A stretch of 64,000 nucleotides of DNA, from contig JAVBMW010000009.1 in NCBI GenBank assembly GCA_031551965.1, positions 1-64,000 on the forward strand, given 5' to 3'. Origin of the DNA: CALVGQ01 sp031551965. GTDB taxonomy: Bacteria; Bacillota_I; Bacilli_A; Erysipelotrichales; Erysipelotrichaceae. This document shows, in pieces, positions 9,493-17,858 of the stretch (position 1 is its first letter; every line of letters starts with the position of its first letter). The notes below the pieces were generated by a model. The model saw only the letters and a program-made list of their open reading frames with translations, was not told the DNA's origin and did not search any database. The position numbers and the translations under genes were made by a program.

Positions 9493-11785
9493 AATTTTGT
9501 TCCTCTTTTCTTTTATAAACATCTCTTGGTTTTGAACCTTGAGCAGGGCCAATTATACCCTTTTCTTCTAATAAATCGATCATTCGTGCTGCTCGATTAT
9601 ATCCTAAACTAAAACGTCGTTGAAGTAAAGATGTACTCGCTTTTTGTACTTCAATAACGTATTCCATGACTTCTTGAAACATTGGGTCTTCTTGAGCTCC
9701 TACAAAAGAAGTTGCTTCATTGTTGTCAACACCTTCTAAACGAATAAATGCATCTTCATAATAAGGACGAGCTTGATTAGAAGCAAATTGTGAAACACGT
9801 TTTACTTCTTCATCAGTAACATAAACTCCTTGAAGTCGAGTAGCACTTGGTGCTCCTGAACTTAAATATAACATATCTCCATAACCAAGCAAGCGTTCTG
9901 CTCCTACACTATCCAAAATCGTTCTAGAATCTATTCCACTTGAAACTGAAAACGAAATACGGCTTGGTATATTCGCTTTGATAATTCCGGTAATTACATC
10001 TGTACTTGGTCTTTGTGTAGCAACAATTAAATGGATTCCCGCAGCACGAGCAAGCTGAGTGATTCTTTGAATACTCATTTCTACATCTTTTCCTGCAACC
10101 ATCATCAAATCAGCTAACTCATCAATAATGACAACAACATAAGGCATCTTTTTAAGAACTTCTTCTCCTTCAAGTTCAATTTTCTCATTATATCCGATAA
10201 TATTTCTTACTCCAACTTTGGAAAATATTTCATAACGATTTTCCATCATTTCAACGACAACTTTTAATGCTCTCGAAGCTTCTTCAGCATCAGAGATCAC
10301 TGGTCCTAAAAGATGGGGAATATTATGATAAGGAGTAAATTCTACTTTTTTTGGATCAATTAGTAATAATTTCACTTCATCTGGGCGAGTTCTAAGTAAA
10401 AATGAAGTTATGATTGTATTCATACACACCGATTTACCAGAACCTGTTGCTCCCGCAATAAGGATGTGTGGCATTTTATCCAAATCACAATAAACATAAC
10501 GTCCCATTAAATCTTTTCCTAAAATAAACATCATTTTTCGATCTTTTTTATCTGCTGGAATGTTTTGCATCAACTCCATCATCTTAACCATTGTAGTTTC
10601 AACATTGGGAATTTCGACTCCAACTGCACTTTGACCAGGAATCGGTGCTTCAATTCGAATATCACGTGCTGCCAATTCCATTTTGATGTTGTCTGAAATA
10701 TTCATGATTTTACTCACTTTAACTGAAGAATCAGGTTTGATTTCAAACTTTGTTACAGCTGGTCCAATATGTGTAGCAATTAAAGTAGCATTAATTCCAA
10801 AATTTTGTAATATTTCAATCAATTTTTTACCTTTAGTAGCTGCAGCAGATGCATTCACATTTGACCTTGACTTAGCAGATGCATTTTCCAATAAACTTGT
10901 AGGAGGAAGCTTATAAGCTTGTCCTGGTTGAAAAACTGGAATTGTTTTATTTTCAACAACTTTTTCCGATTCTTTTGCTTCCTGTGTTTTTAACATGACC
11001 TCTTCTGATAATTTAGGTCGAATACTAACTTGTGCATCATCAAATTCACTTGCTAAAACAGCATCATTTTTATCCAAATCCACAAAAATAGATTTTTTTT
11101 GTGGTTCAACATTTACTTTATTGATATATTTGGGTTCTTCTATCATTTCTTGACTATAATCAAAAATCGTAGTTTGCTTTGCTTTCTTTTCTTTTTTATC
11201 ATCTGCTGGTTTAAGCATCGCAAAGAATTTTTTAAATCCATCACGAATTTTTATTATTGCGGATTTATCAATCAATAAAACACAAGCCAATACTATTAAC
11301 CCAATAATTACGACCCAAGTTCCTGAACGTGCAACTAGCATTGAAGTTATAGAAAACATAAAAGCTCCAAATAGACCACCTTGCGCTAAAATTGTCGAAT
11401 TCTCTTTAAAATGTTCTGTGGTATGAGACAAGTAATTCTCTAAAACTTTCATTCCTAGCATTGTCTCATCCTGAGGAATGGCAGACCATAAAATAAATGC
11501 CAACAACAAGGCTCCAACTCCAACCATCATACGCGGAGCAACAGGCATTTTCTTCTTTGTGATGAAAACTGACATAGCATAAACAAAGAATACACCATAA
11601 ATCACACCATAATAAGTTCCAAATAAAAAGCGGCAACATGACGCCAAAAATTGACCCACGAAGCCCATTTTTAAAGCACCGATGATCGTTACCATCACTA
11701 AAATAAGTCCATAAATTACGGTTAGATCATCGATTTCTAAAATATCTTTTTGTTTACTTTTTTTGCTTTGTTTCTTTTTTGCCAC
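9485..11785 (-). CDS. ftsK: FtsK/SpoIIIE-family DNA translocase
   Basis: 766 residues. A septal DNA pump that clears chromosomal DNA from the division or sporulation septum. Four hydrophobic helices (about 21-170) anchor it in the membrane. A charged linker (about 180-290) follows, then the RecA-like motor with Walker A GATGSGKS at 445-452 and Walker B VVVIIDELADL near 550. The C-terminal gamma winged helix (about 700-760, ending in YKRKEEQNYE) reads KOPS/SRS-like DNA signals. It lies 11 bases after the RNase J gene, an order that matches my recollection of the Bacillus rnjB-tepA-spoIIIE region. With sigK and spoIVA in the same window a SpoIIIE role is plausible, but FtsK and SpoIIIE cannot be separated by sequence alone. 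Confidence 0.93.
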   Translation of the reverse strand: MAKKKQSKKSKQKDILEIDDLTVIYGLILVMVTIIGALKMGFVGQFLASCCRFLFGTYYGVIYGVFFVYAMSVFITKKKMPVAPRMMVGVGALLLAFILWSAIPQDETMLGMKVLENYLSHTTEHFKENSTILAQGGLFGAFMFSITSMLVARSGTWVVIIGLIVLACVLLIDKSAIIKIRDGFKKFFAMLKPADDKKEKKAKQTTIFDYSQEMIEEPKYINKVNVEPQKKSIFVDLDKNDAVLASEFDDAQVSIRPKLSEEVMLKTQEAKESEKVVENKTIPVFQPGQAYKLPPTSLLENASAKSRSNVNASAAATKGKKLIEILQNFGINATLIATHIGPAVTKFEIKPDSSVKVSKIMNISDNIKMELAARDIRIEAPIPGQSAVGVEIPNVETTMVKMMELMQNIPADKKDRKMMFILGKDLMGRYVYCDLDKMPHILIAGATGSGKSVCMNTIITSFLLRTRPDEVKLLLIDPKKVEFTPYHNIPHLLGPVISDAEEASRALKVVVEMMENRYEIFSKVGVRNIIGYNEKIELEGEEVLKKMPYVVVIIDELADLMMVAGKDVEMSIQRITQLARAAGIHLIVATQRPSTDVITGIIKANIPSRISFSVSSGIDSRTILDSVGAERLLGYGDMLYLSSGAPSATRLQGVYVTDEEVKRVSQFASNQARPYYEDAFIRLEGVDNNEATSFVGAQEDPMFQEVMEYVIEVQKASTSLLQRRFSLGYNRAARMIDLLEEKGIIGPAQGSKPRDVYKRKEEQNYE

Positions 11786-11796
11786 AAAGAGTCCCC

Positions 11797-13464
11797 CTAT
11801 TCTTGTGTATGAATCTCAACAATTGCAGGTAAGATCATTGGTCTTTTACCGGTTTCTTTTAATACATATTTCGTAACTTTTTCTTTGATTTCCTGTCTTA
11901 CAGCCATATTTTCATAACGTTTTTCCGCAACCGAAGTTAAAATTGCATTTTCGATAATGCTACCTATTTCTTTAACAATATAATCAGCTTCTTTTAAATA
12001 GATAACACCACGACTTTGAATATCGGGTCCGCCAATAATTTCTTTTGTTTTAAAATCTACAACCACACCTAAAACTATCGCTCCATCTGTCGATAATGTT
12101 TCGCGATCTTTCAATACCATACCACTTACATCCAAACTATCGTTTCCATCGACAAGTACCGTTTCAAGTTGCATCATTTCATCATATGAAGTGACTGTAC
12201 CATCATCAATTTTACAAACTTGTCCATTATCCAATAAGATAATTTTATTCGCAGCCATTCCCATATCAAACGCAATATTAGCATTGGCGATCAAATGACG
12301 ATATTCCCCCTTTACTGGAAAATAATATTTAGGTTTAAATAAATACATCATCATTTTTAAATCTTCACTCGACGCATGCATTGAAACAACTTTTTTGTGG
12401 TCCAATGAACGAACTTTGATCGTTTCTTTGTATATTTCATTTTCCATATTTGCTGCTTCTCTTTCAGTTCCAGGAACTATAGGCGAAGCAATAATTACTG
12501 TATCTTCTGGTCTGATTTCCAATAAATTATCTTCTTTAAGAGCTACTTTGTGCATTAATTTGAAGACATTTGAACCAGTACCTGACATGATCACGACAAC
12601 ATTTGTAAGATCTTGTTTAAATTGAGAACGCGGCACTTCAATTCCCATTGGAATACGATAATATCCTAACTTTTCAGCCATTCTTAAAATATCTCTTAGA
12701 TGTTCATCATAAAAGAATACTTTCTTTTTAAATTTATTTGCGAGTTCAATGATTTCAATCACTCGATACATATTTTGAGAATAGGTAGTAATGATGATAC
12801 GATCTTTTCTAGCTTCTTCAAAATAAGGTTCTATCTCACTTGTGATACGATGATAAGGTGCAGTATGTCCACTTCGAATTGCTCCTACTGATTCAGTTAA
12901 AAGTGCTAAAACACCTTTTTTACCAATTTCAGCAAGTTGAGTGATATCACAGCTAAATGCATCACTTCGTATATCATAATCCACAATGAATTCACTGGTA
13001 TAAACAATATATCCTGAACCACTTTCAATCGCTAATCCGAAACCATCCGCAATCGATTGAGTCATCCCAAAAGTTTTGATTGTGATATTATCGATTTTAA
13101 ATGTTGATGATCGTTTAATGCGATGAATCGCTGGAATTTTTATCCCAATTGCCTTACATTCATTTTCAATGATCATTGCAGTTAAAGGTGTAGTATACAC
13201 CGGCACTTCGATTTGTTTTAATAAACTTGGTAATGCAGCCATCACATCATCATGACCGTGTGTAATAAATACTCCTTTAATGCGATTTTTATTTTCTATC
13301 AGATATTTAAAATCTGGAATGATCATATTAACACCGTGTTGATCCAATTCCGGATATTTAATTCCAGCTTCTATTACAAAAATCGATTGGTCGATTTCGA
13401 CCACGATCATATTTTTACCATCTTCGTCTAAACCACCAAGTGCAAATATGCGTACTTGACTCAT
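11797..13464 (-). CDS. RNase J2-like protein with degenerate active site
   Basis: About 555 residues with the whole RNase J layout: beta-lactamase domain, beta-CASP domain and C-terminal domain ending near RPMILPAIVEI. The metal site is eroded. The HxHxDH motif reads HGHDDV (69-74), the usual HSIPD histidine is Q in MTQSIADG, the GD aspartate of the TGDF strand is E in YTSEF, and the late histidine of P(I/V)HGEY is K in PVKGEY. Bacillus RNase J2 is also partly degenerate and works as a partner of J1. This copy has lost more, so a structural or regulatory role in an RNase J complex is likely. The start at 13464 has GGAGG upstream. The gene lies immediately upstream of ftsK. Confidence 0.87.
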   Translation of the reverse strand: MSQVRIFALGGLDEDGKNMIVVEIDQSIFVIEAGIKYPELDQHGVNMIIPDFKYLIENKNRIKGVFITHGHDDVMAALPSLLKQIEVPVYTTPLTAMIIENECKAIGIKIPAIHRIKRSSTFKIDNITIKTFGMTQSIADGFGLAIESGSGYIVYTSEFIVDYDIRSDAFSCDITQLAEIGKKGVLALLTESVGAIRSGHTAPYHRITSEIEPYFEEARKDRIIITTYSQNMYRVIEIIELANKFKKKVFFYDEHLRDILRMAEKLGYYRIPMGIEVPRSQFKQDLTNVVVIMSGTGSNVFKLMHKVALKEDNLLEIRPEDTVIIASPIVPGTEREAANMENEIYKETIKVRSLDHKKVVSMHASSEDLKMMMYLFKPKYYFPVKGEYRHLIANANIAFDMGMAANKIILLDNGQVCKIDDGTVTSYDEMMQLETVLVDGNDSLDVSGMVLKDRETLSTDGAIVLGVVVDFKTKEIIGGPDIQSRGVIYLKEADYIVKEIGSIIENAILTSVAEKRYENMAVRQEIKEKVTKYVLKETGKRPMILPAIVEIHTQE

Positions 13465-13585
13465 TATTATATTTCCTCCTTGAAAACTATAATTCATTAT
13501 AACTTATTTTGTACATCTTTACAATAAAATACACTTCTTTGACATAGTATTACAAGGATTGACATACATTAAAGCAGGTGATCTT

Positions 13586-14281
13586 ATGTTTACTCAAATC
13601 TGGAGTTTTATTCAACAGTTATTCCCCTACTTGGTTGGATTTATACAATCCAATTCATTTCCACAGCCTTTAGATAAACAGACAGAAACTTTGTATCTTG
13701 AAAAACTGTCTCAAGGTGATAAAGACGCACGAGATAAGCTCATAGAGCATAACTTAAGACTTGTCGTACACATCGTTAAAAAATTTGATTTTAAAAAAGA
13801 ATTATTTGAAGATATGATAAGTGTAGGTACGATCGGTCTTATCAAGGCAATTGATTCTTTCGATGTTTCAAAAGGTCATAAACTAACGACCTACGCCAGT
13901 AAATGTATTGAAAACGAAATATTAATGACGATTAGAAATAATAAAAAACATGCCAATACATGTTCAATTGAAGATGCAATTGGACATGACAAAGATGGTG
14001 AACCAATTAAATTAGAAGAAGTCTTATTTGATGAAAATACAATGGATATTATAGATAAAATCATGCTTGATGACAACAAACAAAAACTATTAAAGTATTT
14101 AAACAATCTTACTGAAAAAGAAAAACGTATCCTTTATCAGCGTTACGGATTATTTAATCATGATGAAAAAACGCAAAAAGAAATAGCTGAAGAAGAAAAT
14201 ATATCACGTTCTTATGTTTCACGAATCGAAAAGAGAGCATTTACTAAACTTTTAAAAGCTTTCAAGAAAAATGAGGAATAA
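13586..14281 (+). CDS. sigK: Sporulation sigma factor SigK-like
   Basis: 231 residues. A sigma-70 family factor of the late mother-cell type. The N-terminus MFTQIWSFIQQLFPYLVGFI is hydrophobic and precedes SFPQPL, matching the inhibitory pro-sequence of pro-SigK. Region 2 follows (LIEHNLRLVVHIVKKF, SVGTIGLIKAIDSF, TYASKCIENEI), and region 4 ends with the helix-turn-helix EISRSYVSRIEKRA-like segment (here NISRSYVSRIEKRAF). The start at 13586 is chosen because AGGTGA lies just upstream; an upstream alternative lacks a ribosome site. The gene is intact, with no skin-like interruption. It is transcribed divergently from the RNase J gene across about 120 bases. The ORF fits a true sporulator, together with spoIVA. 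Confidence 0.9.
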   Translation: MFTQIWSFIQQLFPYLVGFIQSNSFPQPLDKQTETLYLEKLSQGDKDARDKLIEHNLRLVVHIVKKFDFKKELFEDMISVGTIGLIKAIDSFDVSKGHKLTTYASKCIENEILMTIRNNKKHANTCSIEDAIGHDKDGEPIKLEEVLFDENTMDIIDKIMLDDNKQKLLKYLNNLTEKEKRILYQRYGLFNHDEKTQKEIAEEENISRSYVSRIEKRAFTKLLKAFKKNEE

Positions 14282-14312
14282 TCTGATATAATACTTCTTG
14301 GTGAGGTATTGT

Positions 14313-14966
14313 ATGAATATAAAATGTGTAATATTTGATTGTGATGGTTTGATGTTTGATACCGAAAAACTATCAAGAAAGCACTGGCATCTAATTATGG
14401 ATAAATACGGTGTTGATATACCTGATGATTTCTTTGATAAAATCACAGGGGCTGGAAAAGCATACGCGAATGAAGTAATCAATTCAAATCCGAAAATTGC
14501 AGAACATATTGATGAAATTCGTAGTAATCGACTTCCTTTTTTTCAAGAATATGTTGCCCAAGGTAACTCACTTGCAAAGAAAGGTTTATTTGAATTAAAC
14601 GAATATTTGCGCAACACTGATATCAAGGTGTGTGTAGCTTCAAGCAGTCATATTGATTATGTCAATTGGTTACTTTCAACCTTGAATCCGCAAATGACAT
14701 ATACAACTGTGCTCGGCGGTAATATGGTTGAAAAAGGAAAACCATTTCCTGACATTTTCTTAAAAGCGGCTGAAATTGCAGGAATCGAACCCGAAAATTG
14801 TTTAGTATTAGAGGATTCTAAAAATGGAACATTGGCAGCAAAAGCTGCTGGAATGCATCGTTGTTTCATTGAAGATTTGGTAAAACCAGATTCGGAGATG
14901 CAATCAGCAATTGAATTTCAATTAAATGATTTATCAGAAGTTATTAATTTGTTAAAAAGAAAATAA
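14313..14966 (+). CDS. HAD-superfamily hydrolase, beta-phosphoglucomutase-like
   Basis: 217 residues. A subfamily IA HAD phosphatase or mutase. Motif I DxD reads FDCDGLMFDTE at the N-terminus, motif II is VASSS, and motif III/IV include KGKPFPDIFLKAAE and LEDSKNG. The cap is helical, as in beta-phosphoglucomutase and phosphoglycolate phosphatase relatives. The ATG at 14313 follows GGTGAGG; an earlier ATG lacks a ribosome site. It starts 31 bases after sigK and a TATAAT (14287-14292) lies between them, so it may have its own promoter. The substrate cannot be assigned from sequence. Confidence 0.87.
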   Translation: MNIKCVIFDCDGLMFDTEKLSRKHWHLIMDKYGVDIPDDFFDKITGAGKAYANEVINSNPKIAEHIDEIRSNRLPFFQEYVAQGNSLAKKGLFELNEYLRNTDIKVCVASSSHIDYVNWLLSTLNPQMTYTTVLGGNMVEKGKPFPDIFLKAAEIAGIEPENCLVLEDSKNGTLAAKAAGMHRCFIEDLVKPDSEMQSAIEFQLNDLSEVINLLKRK

Positions 14967-14976
14967 GATTATAAAA

Positions 14977-15013
14977 GACACATACCTATAAATAAGGTTA
15001 TGTGCCTTTTTTT
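14977..15013 (+). terminator. Terminator after the HAD hydrolase gene
   Basis: CACATA and TATGTG arms extended by CC/GG with one bulged T form a stem followed by seven Ts (15007-15013). The T-run reaches the azlD stop codon of the convergent operon. Confidence 0.8.
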
Positions 15014-15317
15014 AAATTACCATTAATAATAAAAATACACAACTGATCGATGCTAAGACGCATACAATGACAGGCATTTTTCGATAAGCTAAAATAGTTG
15101 CTACGGCAATACCAATTATACCGACAAAAACATTAGAATCAACACTAAAAACACCTGGAAAAACTAGACATGTCATCGCAGTAAAAGGAATTAGCTGAAG
15201 AAATTTTTTGAATTTTGGACTCATCTTCATTCTGTCTAAAAATAAGGCTGGGATAAGTCGAGGAATAAATGTAACCACAAGCATTCCTAACATCATAATA
15301 AGCATTTCTTTTCTCAT
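15012..15317 (-). CDS. azlD: AzlD-family branched-chain amino acid transport subunit
   Basis: 101 residues, an AzlD-type small membrane protein with three to four helices (LIMMLGMLVVTFIPRLIPALF, FTAMTCLVFPGVF, GIIGIAVATILA and the C-terminal VIVCVLASISCVFLLLMVI). It partners AzlC in exporting branched-chain amino acids or analogues. The start at 15317 (MRKEML) overlaps the azlC stop as ATGA, a coupled junction. The longer in-frame extension upstream would lie inside azlC and is not supported. Confidence 0.9.
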   Translation of the reverse strand: MRKEMLIMMLGMLVVTFIPRLIPALFLDRMKMSPKFKKFLQLIPFTAMTCLVFPGVFSVDSNVFVGIIGIAVATILAYRKMPVIVCVLASISCVFLLLMVI

Positions 15318-16018
15318 AGAGTTTCCTCCATTTTTACAAAGTATACTCCTATAAAAGCACAACCTAATGTTGAAATCATTAATGACCAACTCATTGATAA
15401 GAACTGACTCAATATCGTGTTTAAGATCGCAGTCATACAAATCAATATTACTATTGAAACATTTCCTTTTGCACTTGGAACTAATAACGAAATAAACATT
15501 GCATATAGGGCAATCCCAAAACTAGCAGTTACAATATCAGGTAAATAATTCGATGCAATTGCACCTAGAAGTGAGCCAAATGCCCAAGAAAAATAAGTAG
15601 TAAATGCAAGACCCGCAAAAAAAGGAATCGTCCAATTCTCCTTTTCAGTACTTGTAAATACCGCAAAAGATTCATCAGTTACCCAAAATGAAACCAATGA
15701 CTTCAAACTCTTTTTTTCATGAGGTAATCGTTCCATAATACAAGTACTCATAATCAAATGCCGAAAATTCAAGATGAATGTCGCTATAATTATACTTATT
15801 ATACTAGCCCCTTGACTAACCATTCCAACTGCCATCATCTGACTTGCTCCTGCATAGACTGATAATGACATAAAAACAGTTTCAAAAATTGAAAATCCTG
15901 CTTGTCGTGCCATTATCGCATAAGCAATCCCTACTGGAATAAAACCAAAAATGACAGGAATTCCAGATTTTAAGCCTGCTTTAAACTGATTTGTAATAAA
16001 TTTTCTGTCGTTTTGCAT
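15314..16018 (-). CDS. azlC: AzlC-family branched-chain amino acid transport subunit
   Basis: 234 residues. Polytopic membrane protein of the AzlC/YgaZ family. The conserved region KAGLKSGIPVIFGFIPVGIAYA is followed by FMSLSVYAGASQ, NFRHLIMS and SFWVTDESFAVF, all hallmarks of the family. Together with AzlD it should form an exporter for leucine, isoleucine, valine or azaleucine-like compounds. It is first of a two-gene leftward unit, 14 bases after ruvB, so it could be co-transcribed with ruvAB. Confidence 0.92.
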   Translation of the reverse strand: MQNDRKFITNQFKAGLKSGIPVIFGFIPVGIAYAIMARQAGFSIFETVFMSLSVYAGASQMMAVGMVSQGASIISIIIATFILNFRHLIMSTCIMERLPHEKKSLKSLVSFWVTDESFAVFTSTEKENWTIPFFAGLAFTTYFSWAFGSLLGAIASNYLPDIVTASFGIALYAMFISLLVPSAKGNVSIVILICMTAILNTILSQFLSMSWSLMISTLGCAFIGVYFVKMEETL

Positions 16019-16032
16019 CTATCAATTCCTCT

Positions 16033-17037
16033 TTACTCTGTAAATAAATTAGTATTAAACGTTAATTTTAAATGTTCATAAGCTTTAGTTGTTGCTTCGC
16101 GTCCACGAGGGGTACGATTTATAAAACCTATTTGAATCAAATACGGTTCATATACATCTTCTAAAGTCATTGGTTCTTCACTGATTGCACTTGCGAGGGC
16201 TTCTAGTCCTACAGGACCTCCTTTAAATCGTTCAATGATGCCTTTCAAATATCGAATATCTACTTCATCAAGCCCTAGTTCATCAACCTTTAAACGATCA
16301 AGTGCATTTTGTGTCACTTCTTTTGTAATATGTCCATCATTGAGAACTTGTGCAAAATCACGAACACGTCTAAATAAACGATTTGCGATTCGAGGAGTTC
16401 CTCTTGATCTTCTAGCGATTTCCACAACTGCATCAGGATCAGCCTTTACTTTTAATACATTTGCAGTACGAGCCACGATGCTTGTTAACTGATCTACATT
16501 GTAATATTCAAGTTTTGATACGATCCCAAAACGATCACGTAAAGGTGCAGTTAGATCCCCTGCTCTAGTTGTTGCGCCAACTAAAGTAAATGGAGGTAAA
16601 TCTAAACGAATGCTTCTTACTGTCGATTCCTTACCAACCACGATATCAATACAAAAATCTTCCATTGCTGGATACAAAACTTCTTCTACCATTTTAGGTA
16701 AACGGTGGATTTCATCAATAAATAAAACATCTCCTGCTTCAAGTGTCGATAATATTGCAGCTAAATCGCCGCTACGCTCAATACTTGGACCACTGGCTGT
16801 TCTTACTTTCCCACCCATCTCATTTGCGAGAATATAGGCAAGTGTTGTCTTTCCCAATCCTGGAGGACCATATAAAAGCACATGATCCAAGGTTTCATTT
16901 CTTTGTAATGCTGCTTGAATAAATACTTTTAGATTTGCCTTTAAATCATCTTGTCCAACATACTCTTTAATCGACTGTGGACGCAAAGAGGCATCATCAT
17001 CTATCATTAATTCTTCACTTGATACTAATCTTTCCAT
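16033..17037 (-). CDS. ruvB: Holliday junction branch migration helicase RuvB
   Basis: 334 residues, typical RuvB length. The AAA+ motor drives branch migration with RuvA during recombination repair. The N-terminal DDASLRPQSIKEYVGQ is followed by Walker A GPPGLGKTT, Walker B LFIDEIHRL, sensor VGATTRAG and PLRDRFG. The C-terminal winged helix contains FINRTPRGREATTKAYEHL. It lies 11 bases behind ruvA in the standard ruvAB order. Confidence 0.98.
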   Translation of the reverse strand: MERLVSSEELMIDDDASLRPQSIKEYVGQDDLKANLKVFIQAALQRNETLDHVLLYGPPGLGKTTLAYILANEMGGKVRTASGPSIERSGDLAAILSTLEAGDVLFIDEIHRLPKMVEEVLYPAMEDFCIDIVVGKESTVRSIRLDLPPFTLVGATTRAGDLTAPLRDRFGIVSKLEYYNVDQLTSIVARTANVLKVKADPDAVVEIARRSRGTPRIANRLFRRVRDFAQVLNDGHITKEVTQNALDRLKVDELGLDEVDIRYLKGIIERFKGGPVGLEALASAISEEPMTLEDVYEPYLIQIGFINRTPRGREATTKAYEHLKLTFNTNLFTE

Positions 17038-17048
17038 GCTATGTACTC

Positions 17049-17624
17049 CTATCTTTTAAACGATATCAAATATTGCAGTCCAATCTTTACATATTCATCT
17101 GTAGTCTTATTTGGAAAATTCGCATAATGCTTCAATACTTGCGAACATTCAGCTTGTTTATAACCCAATGCCTTTAAAGCTTCTAATGCATCACTGATTT
17201 CCTTTGATGTAGAAGCTTGTTTTGACTCTGGCTCTACTAATTTACCCTTTAAGTCTAAAATGATCTGAGAAGCAGTTTTTGCCCCTATCCCAGGCATAGA
17301 TTTCATAAAAGTTGCATCACCTGTTTCTATTGCTGCAACAATTGCATCATAATTTGATGCTCGTAAAATATTCAATGCAGTTTTAGGGCCAAGTCCTTTT
17401 ACTGAAATCAGTCTTACAAATAAATCTTTTTCTGATTTATTTAAAAAACCAAAAAGCGTATCTTCATCTTCTCTAATGTTTTCATATGTATAAATTTGAA
17501 CTTCCTGTCCTATTTTTATTTGTTCTGTCTTCGGAAAATAAATTTCATATCCGATTCCATATGCTTCTACTACGATTTGATCTAACGTTATTACTTCAAC
17601 TTTTCCTTTTATATAAGCTATCAC
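17049..17624 (-). CDS. ruvA: Holliday junction DNA-binding protein RuvA
   Basis: 191 residues. Tetrameric junction-binding subunit that loads RuvB. An OB-fold N-terminus (MIAYIKGKVEVI...GIGYEIYFP) is followed by helix-hairpin-helix motifs (VKGLGPKTALNIL and MPGIGAKTASQIILDLKGKL) and the small C-terminal RuvB-contact domain (SDALEALKALGYKQAECSQ). The start codon is GTG with AGGTGA upstream. Confidence 0.97.
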   Translation of the reverse strand: MIAYIKGKVEVITLDQIVVEAYGIGYEIYFPKTEQIKIGQEVQIYTYENIREDEDTLFGFLNKSEKDLFVRLISVKGLGPKTALNILRASNYDAIVAAIETGDATFMKSMPGIGAKTASQIILDLKGKLVEPESKQASTSKEISDALEALKALGYKQAECSQVLKHYANFPNKTTDEYVKIGLQYLISFKR

Positions 17625-17683
17625 TTTTCATCACCTATTACATTCTAACATGAAACGGCTTATTATAAATGAATTTTTTTCAA

Positions 17684-17740
17684 TTAATTCTTTATATAGA
17701 TTAAATTTAATACATTTGTATTTTCTAATATTTTAGTCAT
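17684..17740 (-). CDS. Possible 18-residue leader peptide upstream of ruvA
   Basis: An ATG at 17740 preceded by AGGAGG with 9-base spacing opens an 18-codon frame (MTKILENTNVLNLIYIKN, then TAA) on the same strand as ruvAB. It ends 59 bases before the ruvA start. The ribosome site is better than that of many genes here, but the peptide is short, AT-rich and without recognisable similarity. It could be a translated leader or chance. Confidence 0.3.
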   Translation of the reverse strand: MTKILENTNVLNLIYIKN

Positions 17741-17820
17741 CAAATTGATCCTCCTACTATTATTATTCTAAATATTTTCGAGTTACCTAATTTTATTTTT
17801 GATTTTTTAAAACTAAACAA

Positions 17821-17847
17821 TAAAAAAGGATAGAATTTAACCTATCC
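17821..17847 (-). terminator. Terminator after the reductase gene
   Basis: GGATAG (17828-17833) and CTATCC (17842-17847) form a stem. Read leftward it is followed by TTTTTT. It lies 11 bases past the stop of the flavin reductase gene. Confidence 0.85.
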
Positions 17848-17858
17848 AGTTTGAAAAT

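Noticed and set aside
7975..9552. YjjI read as pyruvate formate-lyase or anaerobic ribonucleotide reductase
   Set aside because: Length, the RVTGY motif context and the paired YjjW activase fit YjjI better.
13539..13571. SigK/SigE-like -10 (CATACATTA) and repeated TTGACATA before sigK
   Set aside because: The -10 would place the start of transcription at about the ribosome site of sigK, leaving no room for a leader, so these boxes are unlikely to be its working promoter.
13586..14281. sigK interrupted by a skin-like element
   Set aside because: The reading frame is continuous from the pro-sequence through region 4.
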